DNA from: Burkholderia sp. Ax-1724
Lineage (GTDB): Bacteria > Pseudomonadota > Gammaproteobacteria > Burkholderiales > Burkholderiaceae
Assembly (NCBI RefSeq): GCF_011752995.1
Contig: NZ_VWWL01000001.1
Span: forward strand, 62,001 to 126,000
Reading direction: 5' to 3'
DNA: 64,000 nt
The notes under the pieces were generated by a model. The model saw nothing but the letters and a program-made list of their open reading frames with translations, ran no database searches and was not told the DNA's origin. Both the position numbers and the translations under genes were made by a program. Positions 37,966 to 47,368 of the stretch are shown one piece after another (the first letter of the stretch is position 1; every line of letters starts with the position of its first letter).

Positions 37966-38985
37966 ATGCTAGATCCTCGCGCACAAACCCTCCTCAAAAC
38001 GCTGATTGAGCGCTACATCGCCGAAGGTCAGCCGGTCGGCTCGCGCACGCTGTCACGTTATTCGGGCCTCGAACTGAGCCCGGCCACGATCCGCAACGTG
38101 ATGTCGGACCTCGAGGAACTGGGGCTCGTGATCAGTCCGCACACGTCGGCGGGGCGCATTCCGACGCCGCGCGGCTACCGGCTTTTCGTCGATACGATGC
38201 TGACGGTCGAATCCGCCGCGGACGAAGAGGCCGTGATGCGCACGGTCAAGACCACGCTGCAGGTGGGCGAGCCGCAGAAGATCGTCGCCGCGGCGGCGAG
38301 CGTGCTGTCGAGCCTCTCGCAGTTCGCCGGCGTCGTGCTCACGCCGCGCCGCAGCCACGTATTCAAGCAGATCGAGTTCATGCGCCTGTCCGACAAGCGC
38401 ATCCTGCTCATCATCGTGACGCCCGAAGGCGACGTGCAGAACCGCATGCTCGCGACCCAGCGCGACTTCTCGCCGTCGCAACTGGTCGAGGCCTCCAACT
38501 ACATCAACGCGCATTTCGCCGGCCTTTCGTTCGACGAAGTGCGCCGCCGCCTGCGCGAGGAAATCGACGAACTGCGCGGCGACATGACCTCGCTGATGCA
38601 CGCGGCCGTCACCGCCAGCACCGACGAATCCGACACCGGCGAGACCGTGCTGATCTCGGGCGAGCGCAATCTGCTCGAAGTCGCCGATCTTTCGTCGGAC
38701 ATGGCGCGCCTGCGCAAGCTGTTCGACGTGTTCGACCAGAAAACCAGCCTCCTTCAGTTGCTCGACGTGTCGAGTCACGCGGCGGGCGTGCAGATTTTCA
38801 TCGGCGGCGAATCGAATCTCGTGCCGATCGAGGAAATGAGCGTGGTCACCGCGCCGTACGAGGTGAACGGCAAGATCGTCGGCACGCTTGGCGTGATCGG
38901 CCCGACCCGCATGGCCTACAACCGCGTGATTCCGATCGTCGACATCACCGCGCGCCTGCTCTCGCTGACGCTGAGCCAGCAGTAG
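37966..38985 (+). CDS. hrcA: heat-inducible transcription repressor HrcA
   Basis: Repressor of class I heat-shock genes; binds the CIRCE element and needs GroEL for activity. The start [13 protein letters not shown] at 37966 gives 339 residues; the frame is open to 37894. The N-terminal winged helix reads [14 protein letters not shown] and [20 protein letters not shown], followed by [20 protein letters not shown]. The C-terminus has [20 protein letters not shown] and [27 protein letters not shown] box (37952) lies 14 bases before the ATG. No canonical CIRCE is visible near grpE or dnaK in this window. Confidence 0.96.
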   Translation: MLDPRAQTLLKTLIERYIAEGQPVGSRTLSRYSGLELSPATIRNVMSDLEELGLVISPHTSAGRIPTPRGYRLFVDTMLTVESAADEEAVMRTVKTTLQVGEPQKIVAAAASVLSSLSQFAGVVLTPRRSHVFKQIEFMRLSDKRILLIIVTPEGDVQNRMLATQRDFSPSQLVEASNYINAHFAGLSFDEVRRRLREEIDELRGDMTSLMHAAVTASTDESDTGETVLISGERNLLEVADLSSDMARLRKLFDVFDQKTSLLQLLDVSSHAAGVQIFIGGESNLVPIEEMSVVTAPYEVNGKIVGTLGVIGPTRMAYNRVIPIVDITARLLSLTLSQQ

Positions 38986-39213
38986 TCAGCAGTAATCAGC
39001 CCGGCAATCATCCGGCAATCATCCGGCAGCCGTTCCTCCGGTTTGCCGCGCTGCCGTCAGCGCAGCCCGTGCCGGCCATGATGCGTCATGGCGCGCGGCC
39101 TGCCAATCGGCCGAACGGCCAGGGACGCCTGGCGACGCCTCGCCCGACCCGCGCCGCTATAATGAATCCCCATTGAATCGATTTGCCGCGTCATGCGGCG
39201 ACTTCCGCTGCCT

Positions 39214-40284
39214 ATGCGCTTCGACCTCGAGCGGCCCTCCCAGAACGCTTCGTCGCATCGCGTCGCCGTGTTGCTCATCAACCTCGGCACGCCCGACGCG
39301 CCGACGCCGCGCGCGGTGCGCCGTTATCTCGCGCAGTTTCTGTCCGATCCGCGCGTGGTCGAAATTCCGGCGTTGCTCTGGCAGTTCATTCTGCGTCTGC
39401 TGATTTTGCCGTTTCGCGGCCGCAGTTCCGCGAAGAAGTACGCGGCGGTCTGGATGCCCGAGGGCTCCCCGCTGCGCGTGCATACGGAAAAGCAGGTGGA
39501 AGGCTTGCGCCATCTGCTGCAGGTGAACGACTACACGGTGCTCGTCGACTACGCGATGCGCTACGGCACGCCTGGCATTCCGGCGATGCTGAACCAGTTG
39601 AAGCTCGCGGGCGCCGAGCGCGTGCTGCTGATGCCGATGTACCCGCAATACTCGGCGTCGACCACGGCCACCGCTTTCGACGATGCCTTCTCCGCGCTCA
39701 AGCGCATGCGCAACCAGCCGGAAATCCGCACGGTGCGTCAGTACGCCGATCATCCGGCGTATATCGCGGCGCTCGCCGCGCAGGTGCATCAGTACTGGCA
39801 TCAGCATGGCCGTCCCGACTTCGCGGCCGGCGACAAGCTCGTGTTCAGTTTTCATGGCGTGCCCAAGCGCACGCTCGATCTCGGCGACCCCTACCACGAG
39901 CAATGCCAGCAAACCGGCGCGCTGCTGATGCAGGCGCTCGGACTCACGCCGGTCGAATGCCGCATCACGTTCCAGTCGCGCTTCGGCAAGGCCGAGTGGC
40001 TGCAGCCCTACACGGCGCCCACGCTGAAGGAACTCGGCGCGGCGGGCGTGCGGCGCGCCGACGTGTTCTGTCCGGGCTTTACCGCCGACTGCCTCGAAAC
40101 GATCGAGGAAATCGGCATGGAAGTGCGCGACGAGTTTCTGCATGCGGGCGGCAAGGAGTTTCACCGGATCGCGTGTCTGAACGTATCGCCGCCGTGGATC
40201 GCCGCGCTCGGCGAGATCGTCGCGCAGAATCTGCAGGGCTGGCCGGTGCAGGCGGTGCCGGTGCCGCACACCACGGGAGCGTGA
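39214..40284 (+). CDS. hemH: ferrochelatase
   Basis: Inserts Fe(II) into protoporphyrin IX, the last step of haem synthesis. The start [15 protein letters not shown] at 39214 gives 356 residues. Family segments: [75 protein letters not shown] with the catalytic His, and [20 protein letters not shown]. The downstream Hsp15-like gene begins at its stop codon, so they form an operon. Confidence 0.97.
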   Translation: MRFDLERPSQNASSHRVAVLLINLGTPDAPTPRAVRRYLAQFLSDPRVVEIPALLWQFILRLLILPFRGRSSAKKYAAVWMPEGSPLRVHTEKQVEGLRHLLQVNDYTVLVDYAMRYGTPGIPAMLNQLKLAGAERVLLMPMYPQYSASTTATAFDDAFSALKRMRNQPEIRTVRQYADHPAYIAALAAQVHQYWHQHGRPDFAAGDKLVFSFHGVPKRTLDLGDPYHEQCQQTGALLMQALGLTPVECRITFQSRFGKAEWLQPYTAPTLKELGAAGVRRADVFCPGFTADCLETIEEIGMEVRDEFLHAGGKEFHRIACLNVSPPWIAALGEIVAQNLQGWPVQAVPVPHTTGA

Positions 40285-40292
40285 AGACGCCG

Positions 40293-40700
40293 ATGAATTA
40301 CCGCATTTCAACCGAACCGGGCGCGAAGCTGCGCATCGACAAATGGCTGTGGGCGGCGCGTTTTTTCAAGACGCGTTCGCTGGCCGCGGACGCCGTCGAG
40401 AAGGGGCGGGTACGCATCGGCGGAGCGGCGGTGAAGCCGGCGAAGGACGTGCGCGTCGGCGACTTCGTCGAGATCGAGATCGAACGGGTCGTGTGGCAGG
40501 TGGAAGTGCTGGGCGTGTGCGACGTGCGCGGCCCGGCGAGCGTCGCGCAGACGCTTTATGTAGAGACCGAAGAAAGCAGGCTGAAGCGGCAGGTCGAGCA
40601 GGAGCGGCGCAGGATCTATCGCGAGCCGGCCGCCGCGTTGCACGGGCGGCCGACCAAGCGCGACCGGCGCTCTATCGACAGATTTTCAGGTGAGGATTGA
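40293..40700 (+). CDS. hslR: S4-domain RNA-binding heat-shock protein (Hsp15/HslR type)
   Basis: Binds 50S subunits that carry nascent chains after abortive translation and helps recycle them. 135 residues from the ATG at 40293; a GTG at 40281 that overlaps the hemH stop is an alternative start. The S4 domain is near the N-terminus: LRIDKWLWAARFFKTRSLA, VEKGRVRIGGAAVKPAKDV, VGDFVEIEIER. The basic C-terminal tail (RLKRQVEQERRRIYREP and RPTKRDRRSIDRF) matches Hsp15. It follows hemH and lies close to hrcA and grpE-dnaK-dnaJ. Its last 29 bases overlap the end of an opposing small gene. Confidence 0.88.
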   Translation: MNYRISTEPGAKLRIDKWLWAARFFKTRSLAADAVEKGRVRIGGAAVKPAKDVRVGDFVEIEIERVVWQVEVLGVCDVRGPASVAQTLYVETEESRLKRQVEQERRRIYREPAAALHGRPTKRDRRSIDRFSGED

Positions 40701-40833
40701 AGAACTGTTCCATCGTGGCGTGCACGCCGCCGTATTCGGTGGTGTGGTCGTTGACCGCACCGGACATACAGATGGTCGTGGTACCCGCGATCAGTACCAG
40801 TGCGACCACCCCGATTGCAAAGGTCAGTTTCAC
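40672..40833 (-). CDS. small membrane peptide, unknown
   Basis: A 53-residue frame starting at a GTG (40833), V/M-KLTFAIGVVALVLIAG, with AAGGGGAG four to five bases upstream, a very good ribosome site. Residues 3-19 form a signal or membrane segment, then TTTICMSG and a short polar tail ending FNPHLKICR. I recognise no family. The two cysteines (about 22 and 52) would be outside the membrane. It overlaps the 3' end of the S4-domain gene tail to tail by 29 bases. Function unknown. Confidence 0.6.
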   Translation of the reverse strand: MKLTFAIGVVALVLIAGTTTICMSGAVNDHTTEYGGVHATMEQFFNPHLKICR

Positions 40834-40911
40834 GGTACTCCCCTTGGGAAGATTGAAACGGGCTGAATAGGTACAACTGTCAGACGTCGGTAAGGTCTAC
40901 GTTAGATTAGG

Positions 40912-40996
40912 GTTAACGTGGCGTTTCCGATGTATGAGTGGAGAATAGGCCAGTTGCCGGCCGCACTCAATCCCTATCTGATTGCGCCACGTTAAC
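40912..40996. repeat. 12-bp inverted repeat pair with 61-bp spacer
   Basis: GTTAACGTGGCG (40912-40923) and its exact complement CGCCACGTTAAC (40985-40996). The spacer contains a second, nested GAGTG/CACTC pair. It lies between two divergent genes, upstream of the grpE heat-shock promoter. Confidence 0.8.
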
Positions 40997-41054
40997 GGTT
41001 GTTACGGCGCATTTCGCCTGCACACCGGTGGTGCGAAAAGAGCCCCGAGAGCCG

Positions 41055-41082
41055 CTTGAAACGGCTCTTTGCGGCCCCATCT
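41055..41082 (+). promoter_or_regulatory. sigma-32 heat-shock promoter for grpE
   Basis: CTTGAAA (41055-41061), 13 bases, then CCCCATCT (41075-41082). This matches the RpoH consensus CTTGAAA-N13/14-CCCCATnT at every defined base. Transcription would start near 41089. The -35 element is exactly the loop of an inverted repeat AGAGCCG/CGGCTCT (41048-41068). Confidence 0.88.
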
Positions 41083-41202
41083 GCAGTTTTGTATGCGGTT
41101 GCGCGCGAACGCGCGTGTCGCGATTTTGCAACGCACAAATCCCGACGCGTGTCATGTGTTTGCGTCACCGTTGGTTTTTACTTTTTAACGACTTTCAGCG
41201 AC

Positions 41203-41778
41203 ATGGAAAACACGCAAGAGAACCCGACGAGCCAGACTCCCACGCCCGCCGACGAAGCCGCGCGCCAGGCCGCCGAGGCCGCAGCCGCCCCGCAGGAAGC
41301 CGCCGCGGGCGCCGAAGCGCCGGCAGCCGGCGAGCAGGCGCTGGCCGACGCTCAGGCGAAGATCGCCGAGTTGCAGGAAAGCTTCCTGCGCGCGAAGGCC
41401 GAAACCGAGAACGTGCGCCGTCGCGCTCAGGAAGACATCACCAAGGCGCACAAGTTTGCGATCGAGAGCTTCGCCGAGCATCTGCTGCCGGTGATCGACA
41501 GCCTCGAAGCGGCCGTCGCCCATTCGTCGGACGACCTGCAGAAGGTTCGCGAAGGCGTCGAACTCACGCTGCGTCAATTGAGCGGCGCGCTCGAGAAGGG
41601 CCGCGTCGTCGCCATCAATCCGGTCGGGGAGAAGTTCGACCCGCATCGCCACCAGGCTATCTCGATGGTGCCGGCCGACCAGGAGCCGAACACCGTCGTC
41701 GCGGTGTTGCAGAAGGGCTTCGTGATCGCCGATCGCGTGCTGCGTCCCGCGCTCGTGACCGTCGCGGCACCGAAGTAA
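41203..41778 (+). CDS. grpE: nucleotide exchange factor GrpE
   Basis: Releases ADP from DnaK and acts as a thermosensor in the chaperone cycle. The start [15 protein letters not shown] at 41203 gives 191 residues; an open frame continues upstream through the promoter and is not coding. The Ala/Glu-rich N-terminus is disordered, followed by a long helix (about 50-95, [20 protein letters not shown]), and the C-terminal beta domain with [31 protein letters not shown] and [19 protein letters not shown]. First gene of the grpE-dnaK-dnaJ cluster, under the sigma-32 promoter. Confidence 0.95.
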   Translation: MENTQENPTSQTPTPADEAARQAAEAAAAPQEAAAGAEAPAAGEQALADAQAKIAELQESFLRAKAETENVRRRAQEDITKAHKFAIESFAEHLLPVIDSLEAAVAHSSDDLQKVREGVELTLRQLSGALEKGRVVAINPVGEKFDPHRHQAISMVPADQEPNTVVAVLQKGFVIADRVLRPALVTVAAPK

Positions 41779-41971
41779 GCGCCGCGCGGCTTCGCTCGGG
41801 CGGCAGTCCCGTGATTGAAAAAATTTAAAGACCGCATCGTAAAAGAGGTCTTGAAAACGATGTGGCCGCACTTATTTTGAGTGCAGGTATGAATTGAGAG
41901 CGGGGCGCCTTCGGGCCGGATGGGCCAACCGGGCGCTTCCCGCAGCGATCAAAGTCAGGAGATTAGTAAAA

Positions 41972-43924
41972 ATGGGCAAAATCATCGGCATCGACCTCGG
42001 CACGACCAATTCGTGCGTGGCGATCATGGAAGGCAACTCGGTCAAGGTGATCGAGAACTCGGAAGGCGCGCGCACCACGCCGTCGATCATCGCTTACATG
42101 GAAGATAGCGAGATCCTCGTTGGCGCGCCGGCCAAGCGTCAGTCGGTCACGAACCCGAAGAACACGCTGTACGCGGTCAAGCGCCTGATCGGCCGCCGCT
42201 TCGAAGAGAAGGAAGTGCAGAAGGACATCGGCCTGATGCCGTACAGGATCATGAAGGCCGACAACGGCGACGCATGGGTCGAAGTGCGCGATCAGAAGCT
42301 CGCTCCGCCGCAAATCTCCGCCGAAGTGCTGCGCAAGATGAAGAAAACCGCTGAGGACTACCTCGGCGAGCCGGTTACGGAAGCCGTGATCACGGTGCCG
42401 GCGTACTTCAACGACAGCCAGCGTCAAGCGACCAAGGACGCGGGCCGCATCGCCGGTCTGGAAGTCAAGCGCATCATCAACGAACCGACCGCTGCGGCTC
42501 TCGCGTTCGGTCTGGACAAGGCCGAAAAGGGCGACCGCAAGATCGCGGTGTACGACCTGGGCGGCGGCACGTTCGACGTGTCGATCATCGAAATCGCCGA
42601 CGTCGACGGTGAGAAGCAGTTCGAAGTGCTCTCCACGAACGGCGATACGTTCCTCGGCGGCGAAGACTTCGACCAGCGCATCATCGACTACATCATCGGC
42701 GAGTTCAAGAAAGAGCAGGGCGTCGATCTGTCGAAAGACGTGCTCGCGCTGCAGCGCCTGAAGGAATCGGCTGAAAAGGCGAAGATCGAACTGTCGTCGA
42801 GCCAGCAGACCGAAATCAACCTGCCGTACATCACGGCCGACGCGTCGGGTCCGAAGCACCTGAACCTGAAGATCACGCGCGCCAAGCTGGAAGCGCTGGT
42901 CGAAGAGCTGATCGAACGCACGATCGAGCCGTGCCGTGTCGCGATCAAGGACGCGGGCGTGAAGGTCGGCGAAATCGACGACGTGATCCTGGTTGGCGGC
43001 ATGACCCGCATGCCGAAGGTGCAGGATAAGGTGAAGGAGTTTTTCGGCAAGGAACCGCGCCGCGACGTGAACCCGGACGAAGCCGTGGCCGTCGGTGCCG
43101 CGATCCAGGGCCAGGTGCTGTCGGGCGACCGCAAGGACGTGCTGCTGCTCGACGTGACTCCGTTGTCGCTCGGCATCGAAACGCTCGGCGGCGTGATGAC
43201 GAAGATGATCAACAAGAACACCACGATCCCGACCAAGCACGCGCAGGTCTACTCGACGGCTGACGACAATCAGAGCGCCGTGACGATCAAGGTGTTCCAG
43301 GGCGAACGCGAAATGGCAGCGGGCAACAAGCTGCTCGGCGAGTTCAACCTCGAAGGCATTCCGCCGGCCCCGCGCGGCGTGCCGCAGATCGAAGTGAGCT
43401 TCGACATCGACGCGAACGGCATTCTGCACGTCGGCGCGAAGGACAAGGCGACCGGCAAGGAAAACCGCATCACGATCAAGGCGAACTCGGGCCTGTCCGA
43501 AGCCGAAATCGAGAAGATGGTGAAGGACGCCGAAGCGAACGCGGAAGAAGATCACAAGCTGCGTGAGCTGGCCGACGCCCGCAACCAGGGTGACGCGCTT
43601 GTTCACAGCACGAAGAAGGCGCTCACCGAATACGGCGACAAGCTGGAAGCTGGCGAGAAGGAAACGATCGAAACCGCGCTGAAGGACCTCGAAGACACGC
43701 TGAAGAACGCGTCGAGCGACAAGGCCGCGATCGAAGCGAAGATCGAAGCCGTGGCTACCGCCTCGCAGAAGATGGGCGAGAAGATGTACGCCGACATGCA
43801 GGCTGCGCAAGGTGCCGAAGCGGCAGCAGCGGGTGCGGCGGCGGGTGCCGGTGCATCGGCGGGCGCGAGCCAGCAGGCCGACGACGTGGTCGACGCCGAG
43901 TTCAAGGAAGTGAAGAAGGACTAA
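41972..43924 (+). CDS. dnaK: chaperone DnaK (Hsp70)
   Basis: ATP-driven chaperone that binds exposed hydrophobic peptides and works with DnaJ and GrpE. The start [18 protein letters not shown] at 41972, with AGGAG upstream, gives 650 residues. ATPase-domain motifs are [31 protein letters not shown] and [13 protein letters not shown]; the linker reads [13 protein letters not shown], followed by the substrate domain and helical lid. It ends with an Ala/Gly-rich tail and the conserved [14 protein letters not shown]. Fewer rare codons than its neighbours fit strong expression. 193 bases separate it from grpE. Confidence 0.98.
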   Translation: MGKIIGIDLGTTNSCVAIMEGNSVKVIENSEGARTTPSIIAYMEDSEILVGAPAKRQSVTNPKNTLYAVKRLIGRRFEEKEVQKDIGLMPYRIMKADNGDAWVEVRDQKLAPPQISAEVLRKMKKTAEDYLGEPVTEAVITVPAYFNDSQRQATKDAGRIAGLEVKRIINEPTAAALAFGLDKAEKGDRKIAVYDLGGGTFDVSIIEIADVDGEKQFEVLSTNGDTFLGGEDFDQRIIDYIIGEFKKEQGVDLSKDVLALQRLKESAEKAKIELSSSQQTEINLPYITADASGPKHLNLKITRAKLEALVEELIERTIEPCRVAIKDAGVKVGEIDDVILVGGMTRMPKVQDKVKEFFGKEPRRDVNPDEAVAVGAAIQGQVLSGDRKDVLLLDVTPLSLGIETLGGVMTKMINKNTTIPTKHAQVYSTADDNQSAVTIKVFQGEREMAAGNKLLGEFNLEGIPPAPRGVPQIEVSFDIDANGILHVGAKDKATGKENRITIKANSGLSEAEIEKMVKDAEANAEEDHKLRELADARNQGDALVHSTKKALTEYGDKLEAGEKETIETALKDLEDTLKNASSDKAAIEAKIEAVATASQKMGEKMYADMQAAQGAEAAAAGAAAGAGASAGASQQADDVVDAEFKEVKKD

Positions 43925-43950
43925 AGCCAGGTCGTCATCCGACCGTAAAG

Positions 43951-43972
43951 CCGCGCACAGCAATGTGCGCGG
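43951..43972 (+). other. stem-loop between dnaK and dnaJ
   Basis: A 9-bp stem, CCGCGCACA / TGTGCGCGG, with a four-base loop, 26 bases past dnaK. Smaller hairpins (CGTCC/GGACG near 43990 and GAGCC/GGCTC near 44038) follow in the 267-base gap. No T-run follows the stem, so it may be a processing or stability element lowering dnaJ output relative to dnaK. Confidence 0.5.
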
Positions 43973-44191
43973 CCCGGCTGCACAAAAAACGGCGTCCTTT
44001 CGGACGGTCTGAGTGCAAGAGCGGTTATCGCGCCTGGCGAGCCTTTTCGGCTCTCCGGGCACATTTGTTTTATGGAGGGCGTTGTTTTGAGTCGCGTCGA
44101 AGCGGGTGAAAACAACGGCCGGACGAGTCGTGAGACTCCAGCATTCAAAAGGAGCTACCGCGCCGCATTGCGCGGGTGGCGTTGAACCGAT

Positions 44192-45331
44192 ATGGCGAAA
44201 CGGGATTACTACGAGGTTCTGGGCGTCGCAAAGAACGCGAGCGACGACGAAATCAAGAAGGCTTATCGCAAGCTCGCGATGAAGCACCACCCCGACCGCA
44301 ACCCGGGCAACAAGGATGCGGAAGAGCATTTCAAGGAAGTGAAGGAAGCCTATGAAATGCTGTCGGACTCGCAAAAGCGTGCCGCGTACGACCAGTACGG
44401 CCACGCGGGCGTCGATCCGAACATGGGTGGGGCCGGCGCCCAAGGCTTCGGCGGTTTTGCCGATGCATTCGGCGATATTTTCGGCGACATCTTCGGCCAG
44501 GCGGCCGGGGGCGCCGCACGCGGCGGCGGCCGTGCCGGTCCGCAGGTCTATCGTGGCGCCGATCTGCGCTACAGCATGGAAATCACGCTCGAACAGGCCG
44601 CGCATGGCTACGACACGCAAATCCGCGTGCCGAGCTGGGTTTCGTGCGAAGTCTGTCACGGTTCGGGCGCAAAGCCCGGCACCAAGCCGGAAACCTGCCC
44701 GACCTGTAGCGGCTCGGGCTCGGTGCGCATGTCGCAGGGCTTTTTCAGCATCCAGCAGACCTGCCCGAAGTGCCACGGCACCGGCACGTATATTCCCGAT
44801 CCGTGCGGTCACTGCCACGGCGCAGGCAAGGTGAAGGAAACCAAGACGCTGGAAGTGAAGATTCCGGCCGGTATCGACGACGGCATGCGTATCCGCTCGG
44901 CCGGCAACGGCGAGCCGGGCATCAACGGCGGTCCGTCGGGCGATCTGTACGTCGAGATTCACATCAAGCAGCATTCGGTGTTCGAGCGCGACGGCGACGA
45001 CCTGCATTGCCAGATGCCGATTCCGTTCACCACGGCGGCGCTCGGCGGCGAGATCGAAGTGCCGACGCTCGCGGGCCGCGCGAGCTTCACGGTGCCGGAA
45101 GGCACGCAGTCGGGCAAGACGTTCCGTTTGCGCGGCAAGGGTATCAAGGGCTTGCGCTCGAGCATCGCCGGCGATCTGTATGTGCACGTGCAGGTCGAAA
45201 CGCCGGTCAAGCTCACCGACACGCAGCGCGATCTGCTCAAGCAGTTCGAGAAGGCGCTCGTGGAAGGCGGGGCGCGGCACAGCCCGCAGAGCAAGAGCTG
45301 GTTTGATCGGGTGAAGAGTTTCTTCGATTAA
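44192..45331 (+). CDS. dnaJ: chaperone DnaJ (Hsp40)
   Basis: Co-chaperone that delivers clients to DnaK and triggers ATP hydrolysis. 379 residues. The J-domain at the N-terminus has the HPD motif ([10 protein letters not shown], about 32-41). A Gly/Phe-rich linker (about 75-110, [20 protein letters not shown]) follows. The four zinc-binding CxxCxGxG repeats are [24 protein letters not shown] and CGHCHGAG. The nearest purine-rich AAAAGGAG (44147-44154) is 37 bases before the ATG with a small hairpin in between, so the real ribosome site is unclear. Confidence 0.97.
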   Translation: MAKRDYYEVLGVAKNASDDEIKKAYRKLAMKHHPDRNPGNKDAEEHFKEVKEAYEMLSDSQKRAAYDQYGHAGVDPNMGGAGAQGFGGFADAFGDIFGDIFGQAAGGAARGGGRAGPQVYRGADLRYSMEITLEQAAHGYDTQIRVPSWVSCEVCHGSGAKPGTKPETCPTCSGSGSVRMSQGFFSIQQTCPKCHGTGTYIPDPCGHCHGAGKVKETKTLEVKIPAGIDDGMRIRSAGNGEPGINGGPSGDLYVEIHIKQHSVFERDGDDLHCQMPIPFTTAALGGEIEVPTLAGRASFTVPEGTQSGKTFRLRGKGIKGLRSSIAGDLYVHVQVETPVKLTDTQRDLLKQFEKALVEGGARHSPQSKSWFDRVKSFFD

Positions 45332-45355
45332 TCGCAGTCCGATTCGGCGATAAGC

Positions 45356-47314
45356 ATGACGGCGGATGAGCGCGGCGCGGTATTCGCGCTGCTCGACGAT
45401 TGCGGCGCAACGGCGGCGCGCCGTTCGAGTCGTCTGTACACGGGTTTTGTGCATGAGCGGGTCTGCGCGGATGCCGCGCTGCTCGACGCCGTGTGCGCAA
45501 GCGTCGTCGCGGACGCGCGCAGCGGTTTGCATGCCGTCGTGCTCGCCGACTATGAATTCGGCCGCGCGCTCATGGGTCTCGATGCGCGCCGGTCTTCGGA
45601 AACGCAGCGTGGCAATGCCGCGCTGCGTTTTTTATTGTTCGAACGCTGTGCGAGGCTTTCGCGCGAAGAGGTCGATGCATGGCTGATCGCGCGCGACAAC
45701 GACGCGCTCGAGCCTTCGGTCGCGGGCACGGCCAACGTGCGCGCGAGCGTCGATTCCGCGCAGTTCAACGCGGCGATCGAGGCGATTCACGCTGCCCTGC
45801 GCGCGGGCGATTCCTATCAGGTCAACTACACGTACCGGCTCGGTTTCGACGTATTCGGGCCGCCGGTGGCGTTGTATCGGCGCTTGCGCGCGCGCCAGCC
45901 GGTGCCGTTCGGTGCGCTTGCCGCCTTGCCGGGCGGCGGCTGGGTGTTGTCGTGCTCGCCGGAGCTGTTCGTCGAGAAGCAGGGCGCGACGTTGCGCGCG
46001 CGGCCGATGAAGGGCACGGCGCCGCGCTCGCACGATCCATCCGCTGACCAGCGGACCGCCGAGTTTCTCGCCAACGATCCGAAAAACCGCGCCGAGAACG
46101 TGATGATCGTCGATCTGTTGCGCAACGACCTGTCGCGCGTCGCCCAGACCGGTTCGGTCAAGGTGCCGGCGCTGTTCTCGGTCGAGCCGTATGCGTCGGT
46201 CTGGCAGATGACGTCGACGGTGGTCGCGACGTTGCAAGGCGGCACGTCGTTTGCCACGATCCTGCGCGCGCTGTTTCCGTGCGGCTCGATTACCGGCGCG
46301 CCGAAGCATCGCACGATGCAATTGATCGACGAACTCGAAAGCACGCCGCGCGGGTTGTATACGGGCGCGATCGGCTGGCTCGATGCGCCTTTTGCGAATG
46401 CTGACAGCGCGCAGTCGGATGCCGTTACACACGCCACCGTTACCCACGCAGAGGCGGCCGCGAACACGTCCTTGTGCGGCGACTTCTGTCTCTCGGTCGC
46501 CATCCGTACGCTAACGCTGAGTCCATCCGCGCAAACGCAAGCGGGCGACACCACCTGTTTCCGCGGCAGCATGGGCATCGGCGCGGGTATCGTTCTCGAC
46601 AGCGTTGCCGCCGACGAACATGCGGAGTGTCAATTGAAAGCACGTTTTCTGACCGGCGCGGAGCCGGGCTTCGAACTTTTCGAAACGATGTACGCGACGC
46701 GGGAAGACGGCGTGCGGCATCTGGCGCGCCATCTGCGGCGCCTGTCGTCGAGTGCGGCGACGTTCGGCTTTGGTTTCGACGAAGCCGGCATTCGCGAGCA
46801 GATCGACGCACAGTGTGCGGCGCTGCCCGGACAAACGCCGCATCGCGTGCGGCTCGCATTGAGCAAGAGCGGCGCGGTGCAGATCACGGCCGCGGTGCTC
46901 ACGCCGTTGACGGAGTCGACCGTCGGCGTTCTGCTCGGCGCCGAACAGCAGTTCGCGCCGACGCAGGCGAACGATCCGCTGCTGCGCCACAAGACCACCC
47001 GCCGCGCCGGCTACGACCGCGGCTGGCGTGAAGCCGAAGCGAAGGGCGCATTCGATACGCTGTTCTTCAACGAACGCGGTGAGCTGACCGAAGGCGGCCG
47101 CTCGAACGTATTCGTGAAGCTCGCGGGGCAATGGTGGACGCCGCCGCTCGAATCGGGCGTGCTGCCAGGCGTGATGCGGAGCGTGTTGCTCGAGGCGGCG
47201 GCGGGCCTGCAGGCCGGAGAAAGAGTACTGACCCAGGTCGACGTGCTGAATGCCGAGGCGCTGCTGGTCTGCAACGCATTGCGCGGCGCGGTGCCGGCGC
47301 GGGTCGTTCGCTAG
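45356..47314 (+). CDS. pabB: aminodeoxychorismate synthase component I / 4-amino-4-deoxychorismate lyase fusion
   Basis: One protein of 652 residues carrying two steps of p-aminobenzoate synthesis for folate. The PabB part (about 1-430) has GDSYQVNYTYRL, WVLSCSPELFVE, RPMKGTAPRSHD, ENVMIVDLLRNDLSRVAQTG and the chorismate signature CGSITGAPKHRTM. It is interrupted by an Ala/Thr-rich insert near 345-375. The PabC part (about 440-652) is a class IV PLP enzyme with FELFETMYATREDGVRHL, the PLP lysine in LLRHKTTRRAGYDRGW, and ELTEGGRSNVFVKL. The amidotransferase PabA is not nearby. It follows dnaJ after 24 bases. Confidence 0.93.
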   Translation: MTADERGAVFALLDDCGATAARRSSRLYTGFVHERVCADAALLDAVCASVVADARSGLHAVVLADYEFGRALMGLDARRSSETQRGNAALRFLLFERCARLSREEVDAWLIARDNDALEPSVAGTANVRASVDSAQFNAAIEAIHAALRAGDSYQVNYTYRLGFDVFGPPVALYRRLRARQPVPFGALAALPGGGWVLSCSPELFVEKQGATLRARPMKGTAPRSHDPSADQRTAEFLANDPKNRAENVMIVDLLRNDLSRVAQTGSVKVPALFSVEPYASVWQMTSTVVATLQGGTSFATILRALFPCGSITGAPKHRTMQLIDELESTPRGLYTGAIGWLDAPFANADSAQSDAVTHATVTHAEAAANTSLCGDFCLSVAIRTLTLSPSAQTQAGDTTCFRGSMGIGAGIVLDSVAADEHAECQLKARFLTGAEPGFELFETMYATREDGVRHLARHLRRLSSSAATFGFGFDEAGIREQIDAQCAALPGQTPHRVRLALSKSGAVQITAAVLTPLTESTVGVLLGAEQQFAPTQANDPLLRHKTTRRAGYDRGWREAEAKGAFDTLFFNERGELTEGGRSNVFVKLAGQWWTPPLESGVLPGVMRSVLLEAAAGLQAGERVLTQVDVLNAEALLVCNALRGAVPARVVR

Positions 47315-47368
47315 AGCGCGAAGCGGAGCCGCGGCGAAGCACACAGAAATTTCAACAGAAGCGCTGCA

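Larger units (their letters stand above)
40834..41202. other. regulatory region between the small peptide gene and grpE
   Basis: 369 bases without a convincing gene. It contains a long-spaced 12-bp inverted repeat (40912-40996), then the sigma-32 promoter (41055-41082) and a leader of about 115 bases before grpE. No Shine-Dalgarno sequence is seen directly before the grpE ATG. Confidence 0.6.

Noticed and set aside
41850..41870. CTTGAAA before dnaK as a second sigma-32 promoter
   Set aside because: No CCCCATnT at 13-14 bases; the nearest C-rich stretch (CCGCACTT) is only nine bases away.
41866..41885. GCACTT...GAGTGC before dnaK as a CIRCE element
   Set aside because: The spacing between half-sites is five, not nine, and the outer TTA/TAA bases are missing.
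41963..45532. 1189-codon minus-strand open frame opposite dnaK and dnaJ
   Set aside because: Long frames antisense to dnaK are a known artefact of its codon bias. The product is a low-complexity Arg/Val/Leu-rich string with no motif or ribosome site.
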